Of a stretch of DNA of 64,000 nucleotides, positions 13,001 through 24,300 are shown piece after piece. The stretch spans positions 2,232,001 through 2,296,000 of the forward strand of contig NW_024104443.1 of the NCBI RefSeq assembly GCF_003945595.2, in the 5' to 3' direction. The translations under genes and the position numbers were made by a program. Within the stretch, counting starts at the first letter, position 1. Each line of letters starts with the position of its first letter. The notes below the pieces were generated by a model. It did no database searches. It saw only the letters and a list, made by a program, of their open reading frames with translations, and was not told the origin of the DNA. This stretch comes from Pipra filicauda (Eukaryota > Chordata > Aves > Passeriformes > Pipridae).

Positions 13001-14540
13001 AGTGGTGGGTTTCAGACCATTCTCTGAGGTAAGTAGCAGTTGTGGTCTCTGACTGTGCAGGTTTTCACAAATACTGACTAGGAGTCATTTTACTCTACTG
13101 TTCTTGCATAAGAATTCCATGTGGAGCCCAAACACTCTTGGGAGGCTCCCTGGTATGTGTTGTGCTACAAATTGTCTGTTTTGAGGTGGTTTGTGATCAC
13201 CAACTACAGGTTAGTCTAGGGTGACCTGAGGTGGGAATGCCCAGGACTTTCCCTGTTAGGTTACATGGCCTTGGTTGGTAGCCCTTGCCCTCTTGGGAAG
13301 CTGTAGCAGTGGAGTCATTGCAGACACCCTTTCTTACCTTTCCCTTGTACCTCCTGGGGCTCCTGGCGCATTTCTGTTGAGGCACCTCAGGTCCTGAATG
13401 GTCACGCACTTCCACTGTGTGACTTTTTCCCTAAAGGTGACCCAGAGCATAGCAGCAAAGGCTTAGCTGCTGTATAGAGACTTCAGAGTGGAACAGATTT
13501 CACCTTGTGGTCCTTCAGCAGTCAGTAAACAGCTTAAGCCTCCATAGTTGCCTTGGATGATTTCTGTTGATTTATGTTCATTCAACAACTAATACAAAGT
13601 AGGTAAAATAAAAATAAGTATCCCTAATATTGTAATAGCCGCCCTAGTGAGGAACAACTGAGAGATGCCAATCAGTTTTGTTCAGAGTGTTCCTTGGATT
13701 TATCCTCTCATCAGCCATATTGATTGACACCTATAGTTCCTAAATGTATGTTAGAAATAAGAACTGGGAGCTACGTCAATACAGCAGAACATGTATATTT
13801 TTCCAAATCTTATGGCAGCTTTGCATTAAACAACTTGATTTCATTCAGATAAATTTATGTAAATTGTTTATTAAGATACATGTTAGTGTTTCCGTGACAG
13901 AGTCTTTCATATTTCATTAAAAAAATAGATAAATGTTTGATTGTTAACTTTTCAGCTTTGGGACAGTTCTCTCCCACAGCTCTGAGCCACTCTCCAGTTA
14001 TAACATCTGCTGAACCTTTCAAATCTTGTCTGGTTTAGAGAGTGATGTGTAATAAAGACTGTATCATTCTGTTGTTTAACAGTATAAGCAACATGTGCTT
14101 GGGTCAGTACCTTTTCTCTAATTGACTGCAATTTGAAGCAAATCAGGCGTAGGTTCAGTAATTTTTTTTAGTGTTTGGTCTAGCAAAGTGCTGAGCACTT
14201 TTTGCAGTGATTTTCCTGGGAGAGACATATCCAGGATTTAGATGGGGATCTAGATTAGCATATTTCAGAATATAACTCTGAAATTGCACATTATTTATTT
14301 TTAAGAGCACTGTTACTTTGTGTAGGGAAAAGCACAATTGTTATAAATGTAGATAAAATAAAGGAAGAACGTTTACAGAGAGCTTCATTCCTGCACAGTA
14401 CTATTGCTACTGAGTGTATGTAATACAATTTGTGTAGTTTAAAGTATTGATATGTATTCTGTCAGAATCGTCATGTTTGACACTGTTAATATTATTTCAA
14501 GTATGGCTATGGGGATTGTTTTTTATTTGTATAACTGTAA

Positions 14541-14546
14541 AATAAA
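14541..14546 (+). terminator. ST8SIA4: Candidate distal poly(A) signal of ST8SIA4
   Basis: Canonical AATAAA followed within about 10-30 bases by a T-rich run ('gttttttcatttttttctg'), the layout of a vertebrate cleavage site. Repeat-like sequence starts soon after, which fits the end of the transcript. Confidence 0.5.
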
Positions 14547-14674
14547 GAAGTTTTTTCATTTTTTTCTGCTATATTCTGTTCCATATTCCTTTGTAACATA
14601 GTTTTGGTTAATTTTTTCAATCATGTGCTACTTGTAAGGTTATGTGGAAGGAGAGTGTCTGCTCCTTTAAGGTG

Positions 14675-14998
14675 TCTGATTGAGGACTTTCTCAACACAA
14701 AAGGGGATATTAAGAAAAGAAGGAAGCCATAAACATGAACAGAAGGACACAAACCTGTCTGACCAATGATAAGGGAGGCAGAGAAGAGAACCAAAACTGA
14801 TCAGTCACATAAATTGGTAAGGGTATGTGCAATGTAGGATTTTTTATTCCAGTAAGATTTTCTGATCAAGGACCTTGTCAAATGGGATACTAAGGAAAAG
14901 GGGGAAACCATGTATGTGAAGACCCAAACCTGACAAGCAAATCATAATGGAGACAAGGACAAGAAGCCAACCTCATCTGTCACACTGAACAACTACCA
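14675..14998. repeat. Diverged tandem duplication, period about 186 bp
   Basis: Two related blocks start with 'tctgattgaggac' (14675) and 'tctgatcaaggac' (14861). They share, in order, 'gggatatta/gggatacta', 'aagaagg.aagccat/aaggggg.aaaccat', 'acacaaacctgtctgac/acccaaacctgacaagc' and 'actgatcagtcaca/ctcatctgtcaca'. Duplicated blocks of this kind are common in the U3 part of retroviral LTRs, and the sequence just to the right looks LTR-like. Confidence 0.7.
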
Positions 14999-15412
14999 AG
15001 AAACTGCGGACAAACAGAACTCTGCGACTGATAAGGATGCAGACTGGGGGTCTGGAATGTTGGAGGGGAGGCAGTGGGACTTTGCAAAGTGATGGGGCAA
15101 AGCGTAGGGGAGGAAAAGAAGAGGAATAGACAGAAAAGGGGCCGGTTGTGTGTAAACCGTGGCAACTCAGTATGCTTGTCTGGTAGAGTCCTGAGACTGA
15201 TTGCTGCAGTCTGTCCTAACTCCCTATTAAATCTTCTCTTACTACCTCCTCTGTGTAATCTCACTGTCTCTCCCATGCATATGCATCCTGCAAGGACTCA
15301 GTACCAGACAGTGGGTGACTGCTGGGAGAAGAGTGGGTGCCAGCTGTGCTAGTCAGATGAGGGATGTGGATACCACTGGCTTGTGGTGTTGGCTGTTGGA
15401 CTCAAGTGGTGG

Positions 15413-15749
15413 AGGTCTCAGTCACCCTCTACAACTCCCCTCTGAAAGGGGGGGTTGCAATGTGGATTTTGGCCCCCTTTCCCAATAACAAGGGACAGGA
15501 TAAGAGGAAATGGCCTCAGGTAGTGCCAGGGGAGGTTTATATTGGATATTAGGGAAAATTTCTTCATTGAAAAGGTCGTTAGGCATTGGAACAGCCTGCT
15601 TAGGAAAGTGATGGAGTCACCATCCTTTGAAATATTTGAAAGATGTGTGTATATGATGCTGACAGAAATGGTTCAGTGATGGACTTGGCAGTGCTGGTTT
15701 AACAGTTGTTCTTAGTAATCTTAAATGTCTTTTCCAACCTTATGATTCA
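15413..15749 (+). mobile_element. CR1 LINE 3' end
   Basis: Plus-oriented CR1 tail: 'caccctctacaactcccct', 'agggacaggataagaggaaa', 'ggaggtttatattggatatt', 'cattggaacagcctgctta', 'atggacttggcagtgctgg' and the final 'gtcttttccaaccttatgattc'. The 'ttggcagtgctgg' version marks a different CR1 subfamily from the copies at 34 and 40 kb. Non-coding 3' region only, moderately diverged. Confidence 0.85.
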
Positions 15750-16461
15750 GTGCCAGCAGCTGGAGCAAATGGCAGTCTTTAACATCCTGTCATGGGAGGG
15801 GAATGCTGGGTGCTCCCAAAACCAGCTGCTGGGTAGCACCAGCATAAGTGTGGGAGTCAAGGGCTCAGTACAGATGGCTGCAGCAGGACCACGGGTCACA
15901 GCCCATGTGTGTGTTGCTGGTTGCTGGGGGGAGAGTGTTTGTGTTCCCCCCACTCCAAACCCGTTGTGCTTGGAATGTGTGTGTGTGTCGTCGCCAGCAA
16001 ATTTCTAGTCAGGGACCCTGCATCGGGGCAGGGTCTCAGACGAGGAAAGTGTCTGTGCTGGTGTGCCCAGTGGGACCTGGAGAGTGTTCCATGAGTGCCA
16101 TACTGGGGGCCTTCCGCTTGCCAGCGCAGGAGGAGGAAGGGGCTGGGCTGTCTGCCCCGGTGGTTTTGAGTCCTCTATGGGGTGATCCCAGAGGCAGAGC
16201 TTCCTCAGTGCCAGCGTGAGTGTCCAGCTGTGTTGGTGTCCTCTCTGTGTGTGTCTCTGTGTCACAGGGACACATGCTCAGCTTCATCTCTGGGTGCACC
16301 TCAAAATTGCTTGAAAGAACGTAGAAATCATACATAATTCTGCAAATACTGTACAGTATATTTAAAGCCTATTTAAATATATTTAAATCCAGTGGTATCA
16401 TGATTTTATCAATAATAGATTTCTAAACCTTTACCAGCCATGGTGCAAGAGTAAATACACA

Positions 16462-16509
16462 CTGGTTATAGAAACTAGAAACTCCACTCTGGTTATAGAA
16501 ACTAGAAAA
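16462..16509 (+). repeat. Short tandem duplication, period 27 bp
   Basis: 'ctggttatagaaactagaaa' occurs at 16462 and again at 16489 with no change, separated by 'ctccact'. Confidence 0.95.
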
Positions 16510-17210
16510 CATCATCCCCAACCTTTTCTATAATGAATTTGATATTTTTAATCTATACTTGCAGTTTCTGTCTTCACACACTGTTGGAGCTTGTGTGTCT
16601 TTGAAAATTCTATGACAGTCAATATTTTGCTGAGCTGTGTTCTTTTTCATGGCACAGACATAAAAGATGCCAGATTTTGCTGAATTCTGCTTATAGCTCT
16701 GTAATATTAATTAGATTATTTTAAATTGCCATCCACTTTTATTGGAAAAGTACAGTCTTTGATTGCTTACTACAGCAAAAATATAAACATATAATTGATG
16801 AGCAGTAATTGTGTTCATGAAAAATTGTTGCACTGTAATGAAGACCTGCTCACACTGGCAATATTCAGCCATACTTTCTCCTCTGCCTTTGACAGTGGCC
16901 TCTCCTTTCTGTATTCAGTTTATGCCTTTTTATCTTCTGCTGGTTCTTTATGTACCAAAATAAATGCAAATATAAATCAATGAGATGTTCTCAACATTTT
17001 CTTACTGCAAAACTTCAAAGATATTTAATGGGATTCAAGCGCTGCCGTAAGAAACCTGATTAACAAGCAAGAGTGCTTCTCAAAGGAGTACTGCCAAAAG
17101 GAGTACTGTCACTAAAGGCAGGTAATTTCCTCTTCCAGTTTAGTTGTCCCTTTACGGTACTCAGGTAGTAACAGAGCTTGCCAACTGTATAGGTAGTTAG
17201 TCAGCACAGT
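16510..17210. other. Intergenic, nothing recognised
   Basis: AT-rich unique sequence without recognisable gene or repeat. The open frame at 16795-16983 is short and without known domain. Confidence 0.6.
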
Positions 17211-17455
17211 ATCACAGGGTGGTTTGTTGGAAAGGACCACTGGAGGTCCTCTAGTCAAGCCCCCTTGCTAAAGCAGGTTTATCCCAAGCAGGCTGCACAG
17301 CATTGTGTCCAGGCAACTTTGGAATCTCTCCAGAGATGGAGTCTCTGCAACCTCTCTGTGCAGCCTGTTCCAGTGGTATGTCACCCTCAAAGTAAGGAAG
17401 TTTTTCTTCATATTCAAATGGAACTTTTGTGTTTCATTTTGTGCTGTTGCCCCTC
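17211..17455 (-). mobile_element. CR1 LINE 3' end, antisense
   Basis: Antisense CR1 tail: 'atcacagggtggtttgttgg' matches a worn 'atcatagaatggtttgggttgg' start. This is followed by 'aggtcctctagtcaagcccc', 'agagatggagtctctgcaac' and 'gcagcctgttccagtggtatgtcacc'. It stops before any reverse transcriptase sequence. Confidence 0.85.
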
Positions 17456-18141
17456 AGAGAGGTGGAGGTCTCAAAAAAAAAAAAGAATACTTCCTTCCTG
17501 GAAACTAAAATGTATTCCAAGGGAAGTGCATTGAGAAACATAAAATTACAAAGATGGAATTAGAAGAGTCTTTATAGAGGAGACATAGTTACTTGAGTTT
17601 CAATACTCTTGTTTTAGAGCAAACAAGAAACTTTTCTCCTTGAAAGGAGTCTCTTAATTACAAATCAGCCTCTTAACCTCCTCACAAGTCACTCTATGTT
17701 CTCTAGGCTGTGCCCAAGAGCCACAGCAGTTCCGTGAGCATTGCCTGGCAGTTCCCCAGTGATGACAAGGTGTTCCTACAGGAAGGTAAACATGAGCCAC
17801 CTCCCCAGAGAAGTGAGCTTTAAAGGTTTGCTTTAGGGTCACGGAACTGTATTATTTGGAAATGTCTCCTAGCCTCTTTTACCTACCCTTCTTTGTTTTG
17901 TATTAAGCCAGTGGCTGTACGTTTATTAGGCAGGGAAAATTAGCTTTTGAGCAACAGAAATTTTAGTTCACTTCTGGACAAGGGTGTACACACAACTGAA
18001 ACTTAAGAAATAAAAACTCCTCTAAATTTAAGAAAGAAAAGCTCCTTTAAATTTAAGCATCATTGGCTTTGCCTCTGTGTTGTCTTCTCCCTCTCATGGT
18101 GTTTTCTGGAATATGACTGCTAAATACTGAAGCGTTATTGA

Positions 18142-18147
18142 CCTCAG
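18142..18147 (+). repeat. Left target-site duplication CCTCAG
   Basis: CCTCAG directly precedes the TG start of the LTR at 18148 and is repeated exactly at 18519-18524. Confidence 0.8.
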
Positions 18148-18518
18148 TGTTGGGGGGAGATGGCAGGCCCATGGAACCCCCGGGCCCCCTGGAAGTAGAA
18201 GAACTTGAGGCGTTAAAGGGAGTAAGACCATTCCCTTGAGAAAAGTAAGAGATAACTGCACATTCCCATGGAAACAGCCCTGAGTGCTGGACAGTGCAAG
18301 GTCGAGCTGTTTAACAAACTGCAGGTGTTGCATTCCTAGGTGTTTTGCAGGAAAATGTTTGTAGTGTGTGGGGGGGGGGAAAGTGGAACTTAGCACTAAA
18401 TAAAAAGCTTCCTGCTCAGTGTAGCAGGCAGACATCTCTTTGTCTCACAACCCTCATGTGTGTTGTGTGTCATTCTTCCCCCTTCTGACCGAGACCTTTC
18501 GACAGGTACCCAGCGACA
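18148..18518 (+). mobile_element. Solo LTR of an endogenous retrovirus, class II-like
   Basis: A 371-bp element starting TGTTGGGGGG and ending GCGACA, flanked by perfect 6-bp direct repeats (CCTCAG). It has AATAAA at 18399-18404 followed by a GT-rich stretch ('catgtgtgttgtgtgtcatt'), giving U3-R-U5 order on the plus strand. Six-base duplications are typical of class II (ERVK/alpha-beta-like) integrations. No primer binding site or internal viral sequence follows, so it is a solo LTR left by recombination between two LTRs. Confidence 0.85.
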
Positions 18519-18524
18519 CCTCAG
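18519..18524 (+). repeat. Right target-site duplication CCTCAG
   Basis: Exact copy of the six bases in front of the LTR at 18142-18147. Confidence 0.8.
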
Positions 18525-20251
18525 TATAGACATAATTCAGAAAATGGGTAGCCAAAAGCAATTCTGCTGTTGCATGCTCTCTGAAACAGTTCACTGCCTA
18601 TGACATAAAGTTTCTTACACAACCTTGAAGAACAGGAGATGATGCTGAAGTTGTTAATATTACCAGAATACAGATAAAAGCTTTGAGATGGAAAGAAGTA
18701 AAATAAATTATTCTTGAGGACAGTTTGTATGTCTATTGCAGTCTGACAGGAAATAGATGCGATGGAAAAGCAGCCTTACTCCTTTAGGTACTTTTTAAAC
18801 AGATCCTGAATATTGTGAAATACTGAGACTGGTTGGTTCAGTGACAAAAATTTTTTGCCTGATGGCAACATTTTTTTTGCTATAAGTGTTGGGAAAAAAA
18901 AAAAAAGAAAAAGAGAAAAAAAACCCAACAGAGTTAGTGGACTAGAGATTTGAACACACTTGAAAAGGAAAGAGCATTTCCAAGCAATGATCACTAAAAC
19001 ATACTTCAGTCCACATTAACCTGCTTGGGATGCCAACATGTTAAATCTCCCACTTGTCAGCCAGGTCACTTTCCAGTGCTGTATAAAAAGCACTGAATTT
19101 CATTGTCGTGACTGTTAGACCGTTTTGCTTGTCTGCTTTACTCTCATAGGAAAAAAAAGTGCTATTTCAGTGCTGAAAGTAAGCTTAGGAACAGATCATG
19201 AGTGTGAGGAGAAAGAAAACTAATGTTACTGTTCATAACTAGAACATATGATGGACACAATTTTGGGTTACTAGCTCTAAGAATGTCCCTTTTAACATTA
19301 AGTCAAATATTTCTTAATAGGTAGTATAAAATTAAAAATCAACAGAGTATATCTGAAAGTAGAAAACTTTATGTAATAATAAGTCTTCACAATCGTTGGG
19401 CTTCTCACAATTATTTTTTTTTGCCTTTTTTTGCCTCTGTAGTTCCAATTTCATTGTTCTTATGTTTCTAGTCTCTGGGGGAAACTTTTACTGCTGGCTG
19501 AATTTCCTGAATTTTCATCCAACTGAGAGATATGATAGCACAAGGTCTTTCAAATCTTGTGTATGGGCAAAGAGGAAACATGCTTTACACATAAATCCAA
19601 GAGTTTATGGTTAGTATCACCAAAATCTGAACAATGTAATTCAAGAACCGTTATTAGTCTAGTTCTATTACAGAAAAATAATAACAATAGACTTAAAAAA
19701 CAGTAAAAAAACCCCTTAGTAAAAGTAAGAATACCTTTTAAATTGTAATACACACACTTAGTTTCTGTTTGTTTGGGGTTTTTTTTCTGGTACTATGGTT
19801 GTCCATTCTGTGCTCCATTTGGTTTAATGTCAATGTGTTCATTCTCAAGGTTCATGGTAAGTTATAGGAGTTCGTCAGCATTCAGTGTCCTTTGCCAGGA
19901 GGAATGTGTTGATTATGTTAGTCATTTCTTTCTCACTGAAGGATCCACTTGGGGTCATTTTTATATGTGCTAACACATCTTTACGTCTTGCTTTCGTTCA
20001 TTATTTTTCAACTCCATGTTACACTCAACCTTACTATATACATACTTTGGATGCATTTGTGTATGTTGCTTACCATTTCTTTGTTCCCTAAAATCAGATT
20101 TTATTTCCAGTTACAAGTCTGTATTTCTTAACTGACTACAAGTGAGATGTTTGTTGTGGTGGGGTCTCCAGGGCCAAGCCAATGATTTATCTCTCAACAA
20201 ACTCTACTGTGCCAGATCCTGGGCCTCCACTTTACAAAACTTCTGCTGCTT
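18525..20251. other. Intergenic, nothing recognised
   Basis: Unique AT-rich sequence with A-runs (18893-18930) and T-runs. No gene, exon or known repeat identified. Confidence 0.6.
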
Positions 20252-20497
20252 GTAGAATGGTTCGGGTTGGAAGGGACCTTAACGATCATCAGTTCCAACC
20301 TCTCTGCTGTAGGCAGGGCCACTTTTCACTAGACCAGATTGCTCCAAGCCCCATCCAACCTGACCTTGAAAGCTTCCGGGAATGGGACATCCACAGCTTC
20401 TCTGGGCAACTCATTCCAATGTCTCACCACCTTCACAGAAAAGGAACTCACAGTAAAGAATTTCTTCCTAATATCTAATCTAAACATACTCTCTGCA
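20252..20497 (-). mobile_element. CR1 LINE 3' end, antisense
   Basis: Antisense CR1 tail: 'tagaatggttcgggttggaa', 'gggaccttaacgatcatcag', 'cccatccaacctgaccttga', 'gggacatccacagcttctct' and 'cattccaatgtctcaccacc'. The 'cttgaa...gggacatccacag' wording identifies the common old avian CR1 3' region. Confidence 0.9.
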
Positions 20498-21289
20498 ACT
20501 CCCTGCTGTACTAGACCAGTGCTGGTCTACACAATATGTCAGAATAGAATCTTATGCTACACGAGATGACTGCTTGTTGCTAGTTGCTATAAATATAAAA
20601 GATATTTCTCTGCCATACAAAGAAAAACAACAGTTAGAACAAATTAGCCATGGACAGCTTGTCAGCTGGAGTAATTGCTGCCACAGCTAACACAGGCAAA
20701 AAAAAGCTGCTGGCAGGTCAAGAGAACTCAAACAGAGCAAGCCTGAGAAAAGTCACAGTCACAGTGCTGAGGACTTGCAGGCTCAATACAAAATAAATGG
20801 CCTATTACCTCCAATGGCAATGGGATTTTACTGGGCTACATGGTCACTCACAGGACTAGGAGTGGGCCATGAGCTTAACAGCAACCTCTTGTATCCCACC
20901 TCTGAAGTACTACAGACGTAATATTGAAGTGATTTCTCTTTCTACTTTTTTTCAGTCCCCCCTGAAATTTTATCTTAGAACTGGAAACACAAGTCACCTG
21001 AGTGCCTTTAAAAGCTGTATTTGTTGAACTCAGTGTGAGGTTGGTAGGGGAGGGAAATACAGCATTTTAATTTAATGGTAAATTTCCAATAAATCTGTAT
21101 TAGGAAAGATTTCTGAGTGAATGATGCTATGACATTTATGAATATTTTTTACATGTAATACAACATTTCTTATGTCGTATTAGTCTTCAGTTAAGAGAAC
21201 AAATGATCTTGACCTTGCAAAATACTTACCATCATGAAATATGCCATTTTAGATTGAATTTTAGAGTGTTCAGGAAGCATATTTACTCA

Positions 21290-21315
21290 ATTTGCATATG
21301 TATACATATGCAAAT
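21290..21315. promoter_or_regulatory. 26-bp perfect palindrome with two octamer motifs
   Basis: Arms carry ATTTGCAT and ATGCAAAT (the POU/Oct octamer in both orientations) around a GTATAC centre. It lies within a 35-bp tandem repeat (units at about 21281 and 21316) whose second unit holds a third octamer-like 'atttgcat' at about 21327. Binding is untested inference. Confidence 0.5.
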
Positions 21316-24300
21316 ATTTACTCTTAATTTGCATAGGTACACACAGGAGGATAAAGTGGGGTTTTTGATGTTTGCTTTTTTTTTCCCAATCATATCTGAC
21401 TTACAAAGGAGAAATGGGCAGGCAATTCTGTTATATTTCAGTGGTCAAATTCTGGCCCTTTCATTTAAGGGAACTTCCCAAAAATCCTCATGAGCTTACA
21501 TGCGTATAAGATGGATTTACTACAGAGCATGGGATGTTACGGTTAGTGTTATTATTGTGCAAAAGTTACTGCAAATTGGGAACTAATATTTTAAAGCTAC
21601 TGCACTGGAACTTTTGTGTAACTTCCATTGCCCAACAGTCTTTAATGGGTGTCTGACCTGGTCTGTGATGAAGGTCCAGATGCACATACCCATTAATGCT
21701 TCAGCCAGGGAGGTAAATCAGAGAAGGCTCTTTCAGGTAACTGTATCCTGAAAAGAAGAGCCATGGAAACATGTGACAGGTTTACAAGTTGCCTCAGACA
21801 ATAGCTCTAATTAGCAAAGTACTGCTGTGAAATTTGTGTTGCAGATAGAACATCTCTTCAAAGATACCATTTAATTCTCAAAAGTTAGTAAAATCTTCAT
21901 CAATCCTTTTGACTTTCCCAGATATTAGACAAGGATTAATTGGTTGATGATTTGGATTTTCAGGCTTCTTATATTCATAATACTGTAAGCCTACACAAAT
22001 GATTTCTTCAGTAAAAGAAAATATGTTAAGCTATTTAGCTGTCAAATATATGTGAAATAAATAATGATGGCAGGCTTATCTCGCTCCTAATTTTAGGAAG
22101 TAAGAAGTTACTGTAACCTTTTAGGCATTCTCCAAATATATGGTTGTCTCCCTTTTTTGGATACCTCATTCTTTTAAAACAAATTCTCTCTAGTAGTTAT
22201 CAAACTAAAATGGTCAGCAGAGAAAAACAGCAAAGTTGTTCATCACTTGCTAAAAATAAGTGTCTACAACATAAAACTTGTCTTCCTTCTTTCAGGTGTA
22301 AAGTTGCATTTATTTTTACATATAATCCTTGGCATTCTGTATTTTCTTTTGTTTCCTCTTTTCTCAAGTGTTATTCCACACATATGCTTGTCTGGAACAG
22401 TGAATGATCACATTTATTTTCCCAAGAAAAATATGTCAATCACCATAAGACTTTCATGAGGTTTAGAAGAATCTCATAGGCCTTAGCAAAGTCTGTTCCA
22501 CTTCACTCATATAGTATATAGCTTTTACTAAATTAAGAAAACTTTTGATGTTTAAACTCACATGTAGGAAGATATTCAAAGTGAAATATTCCCAAACTGA
22601 CCAGTTACAGATGTTTAATATTCAAGATGAAATGTTTTCAGAAGTTGTGCTTTTCAGAATTTGATAAACGAGGCATTTCTGGATGGAAAATACAGACTTT
22701 TCAAAATCCATCACACTGAACACCCTAGAATAAGGTAACCATAATCTCTAGTTTATTTCAAAAAAATTACCACCATTATAAAAAAATTAACATTACATGT
22801 TTTTTTAAATGAGAATGAAAAATGACAGTTAATATGTTTTCCAAATAGCTTTGCTGAGTTCTTTCATCTTGAGAGCTCCATGAGAAACATGGGCTGCTGT
22901 GGTCTTACTCCTGTGACTACTCTGCACTGATATTTTACAAGATCTTCTACAGTGGTTAAAAACTTTCAGCACCAAGGAGATTAAATTTGTAATGTGCAAA
23001 AGCTTCACAAAGAGAATAACTGCCCTAATACACAGGCAACAAATGTAAGAGACCCTTTAGAAATTACATCATTGCAACCCACTTTCTGAGTGCACAGAAT
23101 CCAAGTCAAATTTCAGCCTAAACCTCAAACCTTGCATTAGCTTAAATTCATTGCTCCATTAGTATCTTCTGCCTCTAAGAACTCATTAACTTGATTTTCT
23201 GCAGGATTCTTCTGTTTAGCTGAAAATATGAGCAAAACAAACTTTCATATGGTCATGTCCTCAGATGATTTTTCACAGAGAAAGACTGATGAAAGTTTTA
23301 GTTCAAAGCAACTGTAGATGAATAAAAAGTTCTCAGAAAAGTCTGTATACTCATCTATTTTTATATCTGCAATCAAATGAAATTAACATCTGCTAAGTAG
23401 AATCCCATTTATGACAAAGAATTATTTTACTATGTGAAGAGACATATTTTGTACTGCTTGTGTGCAAAATATAAATAAACTTCTATGTAAAGGCAGTTTA
23501 TATTTGGAAACAACATGCACAAGAGATGGTGACATTATTTTTAACAATGATAGGGGAATGAGATGTGAATACTGTCACAGCATAGGACCCAGAATGAACC
23601 ACCAAAACCCTTTGTTTTTTCAGCAGTCAAACTCCACTTTGGTGAAGGGAGCCCTTTTATAGTGAGAATATGACATGATTCTAGGCAGTCTTGAGCACTT
23701 ATGTAGCTGTAATTTATGCACTGAAATGTCTAAAAATGACATGCTTCATCCTGAGTGAGGCTCTCTTTAAGACCTCGATTGCCCTAATCCTTTACCCTTC
23801 TTCTTTTTTAGATTGATACCAAAAATGGCCAATCCAATTTATTTAAGCTGTCACTAACATGCTGTCCCAGTATATGCTCAGCTGCAGAACAAAGCATCTC
23901 CAGATGTGCCTAAGCAGTGTATTCTGTTTGTTGAGCAGTGTGATTCTGTACTGTTTCCTTCTGTAGGAAGGTAAGGTGTAATTAGTTGTGTTTTGAGTGG
24001 AGAGTCTTCTGATTTTTGGATTTAGACAATTAAATGCAAGTCCTGCATTCCTATCTGCCTTCTAGAGGAGTTGTAAAAGAGACTTACCAATAGAGATACA
24101 AATCACACATTGACAGAGGTGTGTTGATGGTAGCAATATTTAAAGTGAGATATCTTCGGGAGGAATGTAAAACACTTCCTGCTGTTGTAGTAGTCGTTCC
24201 GGGGAAGTAAAACAACCCCACTTTAGGATTGTAGACATACATTCTGGCTGTTTATGCATATTTTAGGTAAAATCTGTTTTTTTCTTTCATATTTTACCAC

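Larger units (their letters stand above)
10047..14566 (+). other. ST8SIA4: Probable long 3' UTR of ST8SIA4
   Basis: No further coding follows the stop. Several AATAAA signals occur: overlapping the stop (10042), 10063, about 12273, about 13607, about 14051 and 14541. The last is followed by a T-rich run and is my preferred end, because mammalian ST8SIA4 also has a multi-kilobase 3' UTR. A weak CR1-like fragment ('atcatagaaccatagaattag') lies near 10957. A GC-richer stretch at about 12820-13450 stands out from the AT-rich surroundings and is unexplained. The extent is inferred, without transcript data. Confidence 0.5.
14640..16290 (+). mobile_element. Putative decayed ERV LTR remnant, interrupted by CR1
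   Basis: The region runs from the duplicated block at 14675-14998 through a T/C-rich stretch at about 15220-15275 ('ttaaatcttctcttactacc', then 'ctctgtgtaatctcactgtc') that resembles an LTR R/U5 boundary. It then continues into a GC-rich, GT-rich segment at 15755-16290 ('cctgcatcggggcagggtctcagac'). The CR1 copy at 15413-15749 sits inside. Composition differs sharply from the AT-rich flanks. I could not find TG...CA ends or target duplications, so limits and class are uncertain, and the two halves might be unrelated repeats. Confidence 0.4.

Noticed and set aside
15706..16219. Overlapping frames of 100-123 codons in the GC-rich segment
   Set aside because: Three frames on both strands are open together because of composition. 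No domain, no splice context, and the region looks LTR-derived.
16371..16388. 18-bp AT palindrome (ATTTAAAT twice around AT)
   Set aside because: Perfect, but made only of A and T in AT-rich DNA, so easily expected by chance.
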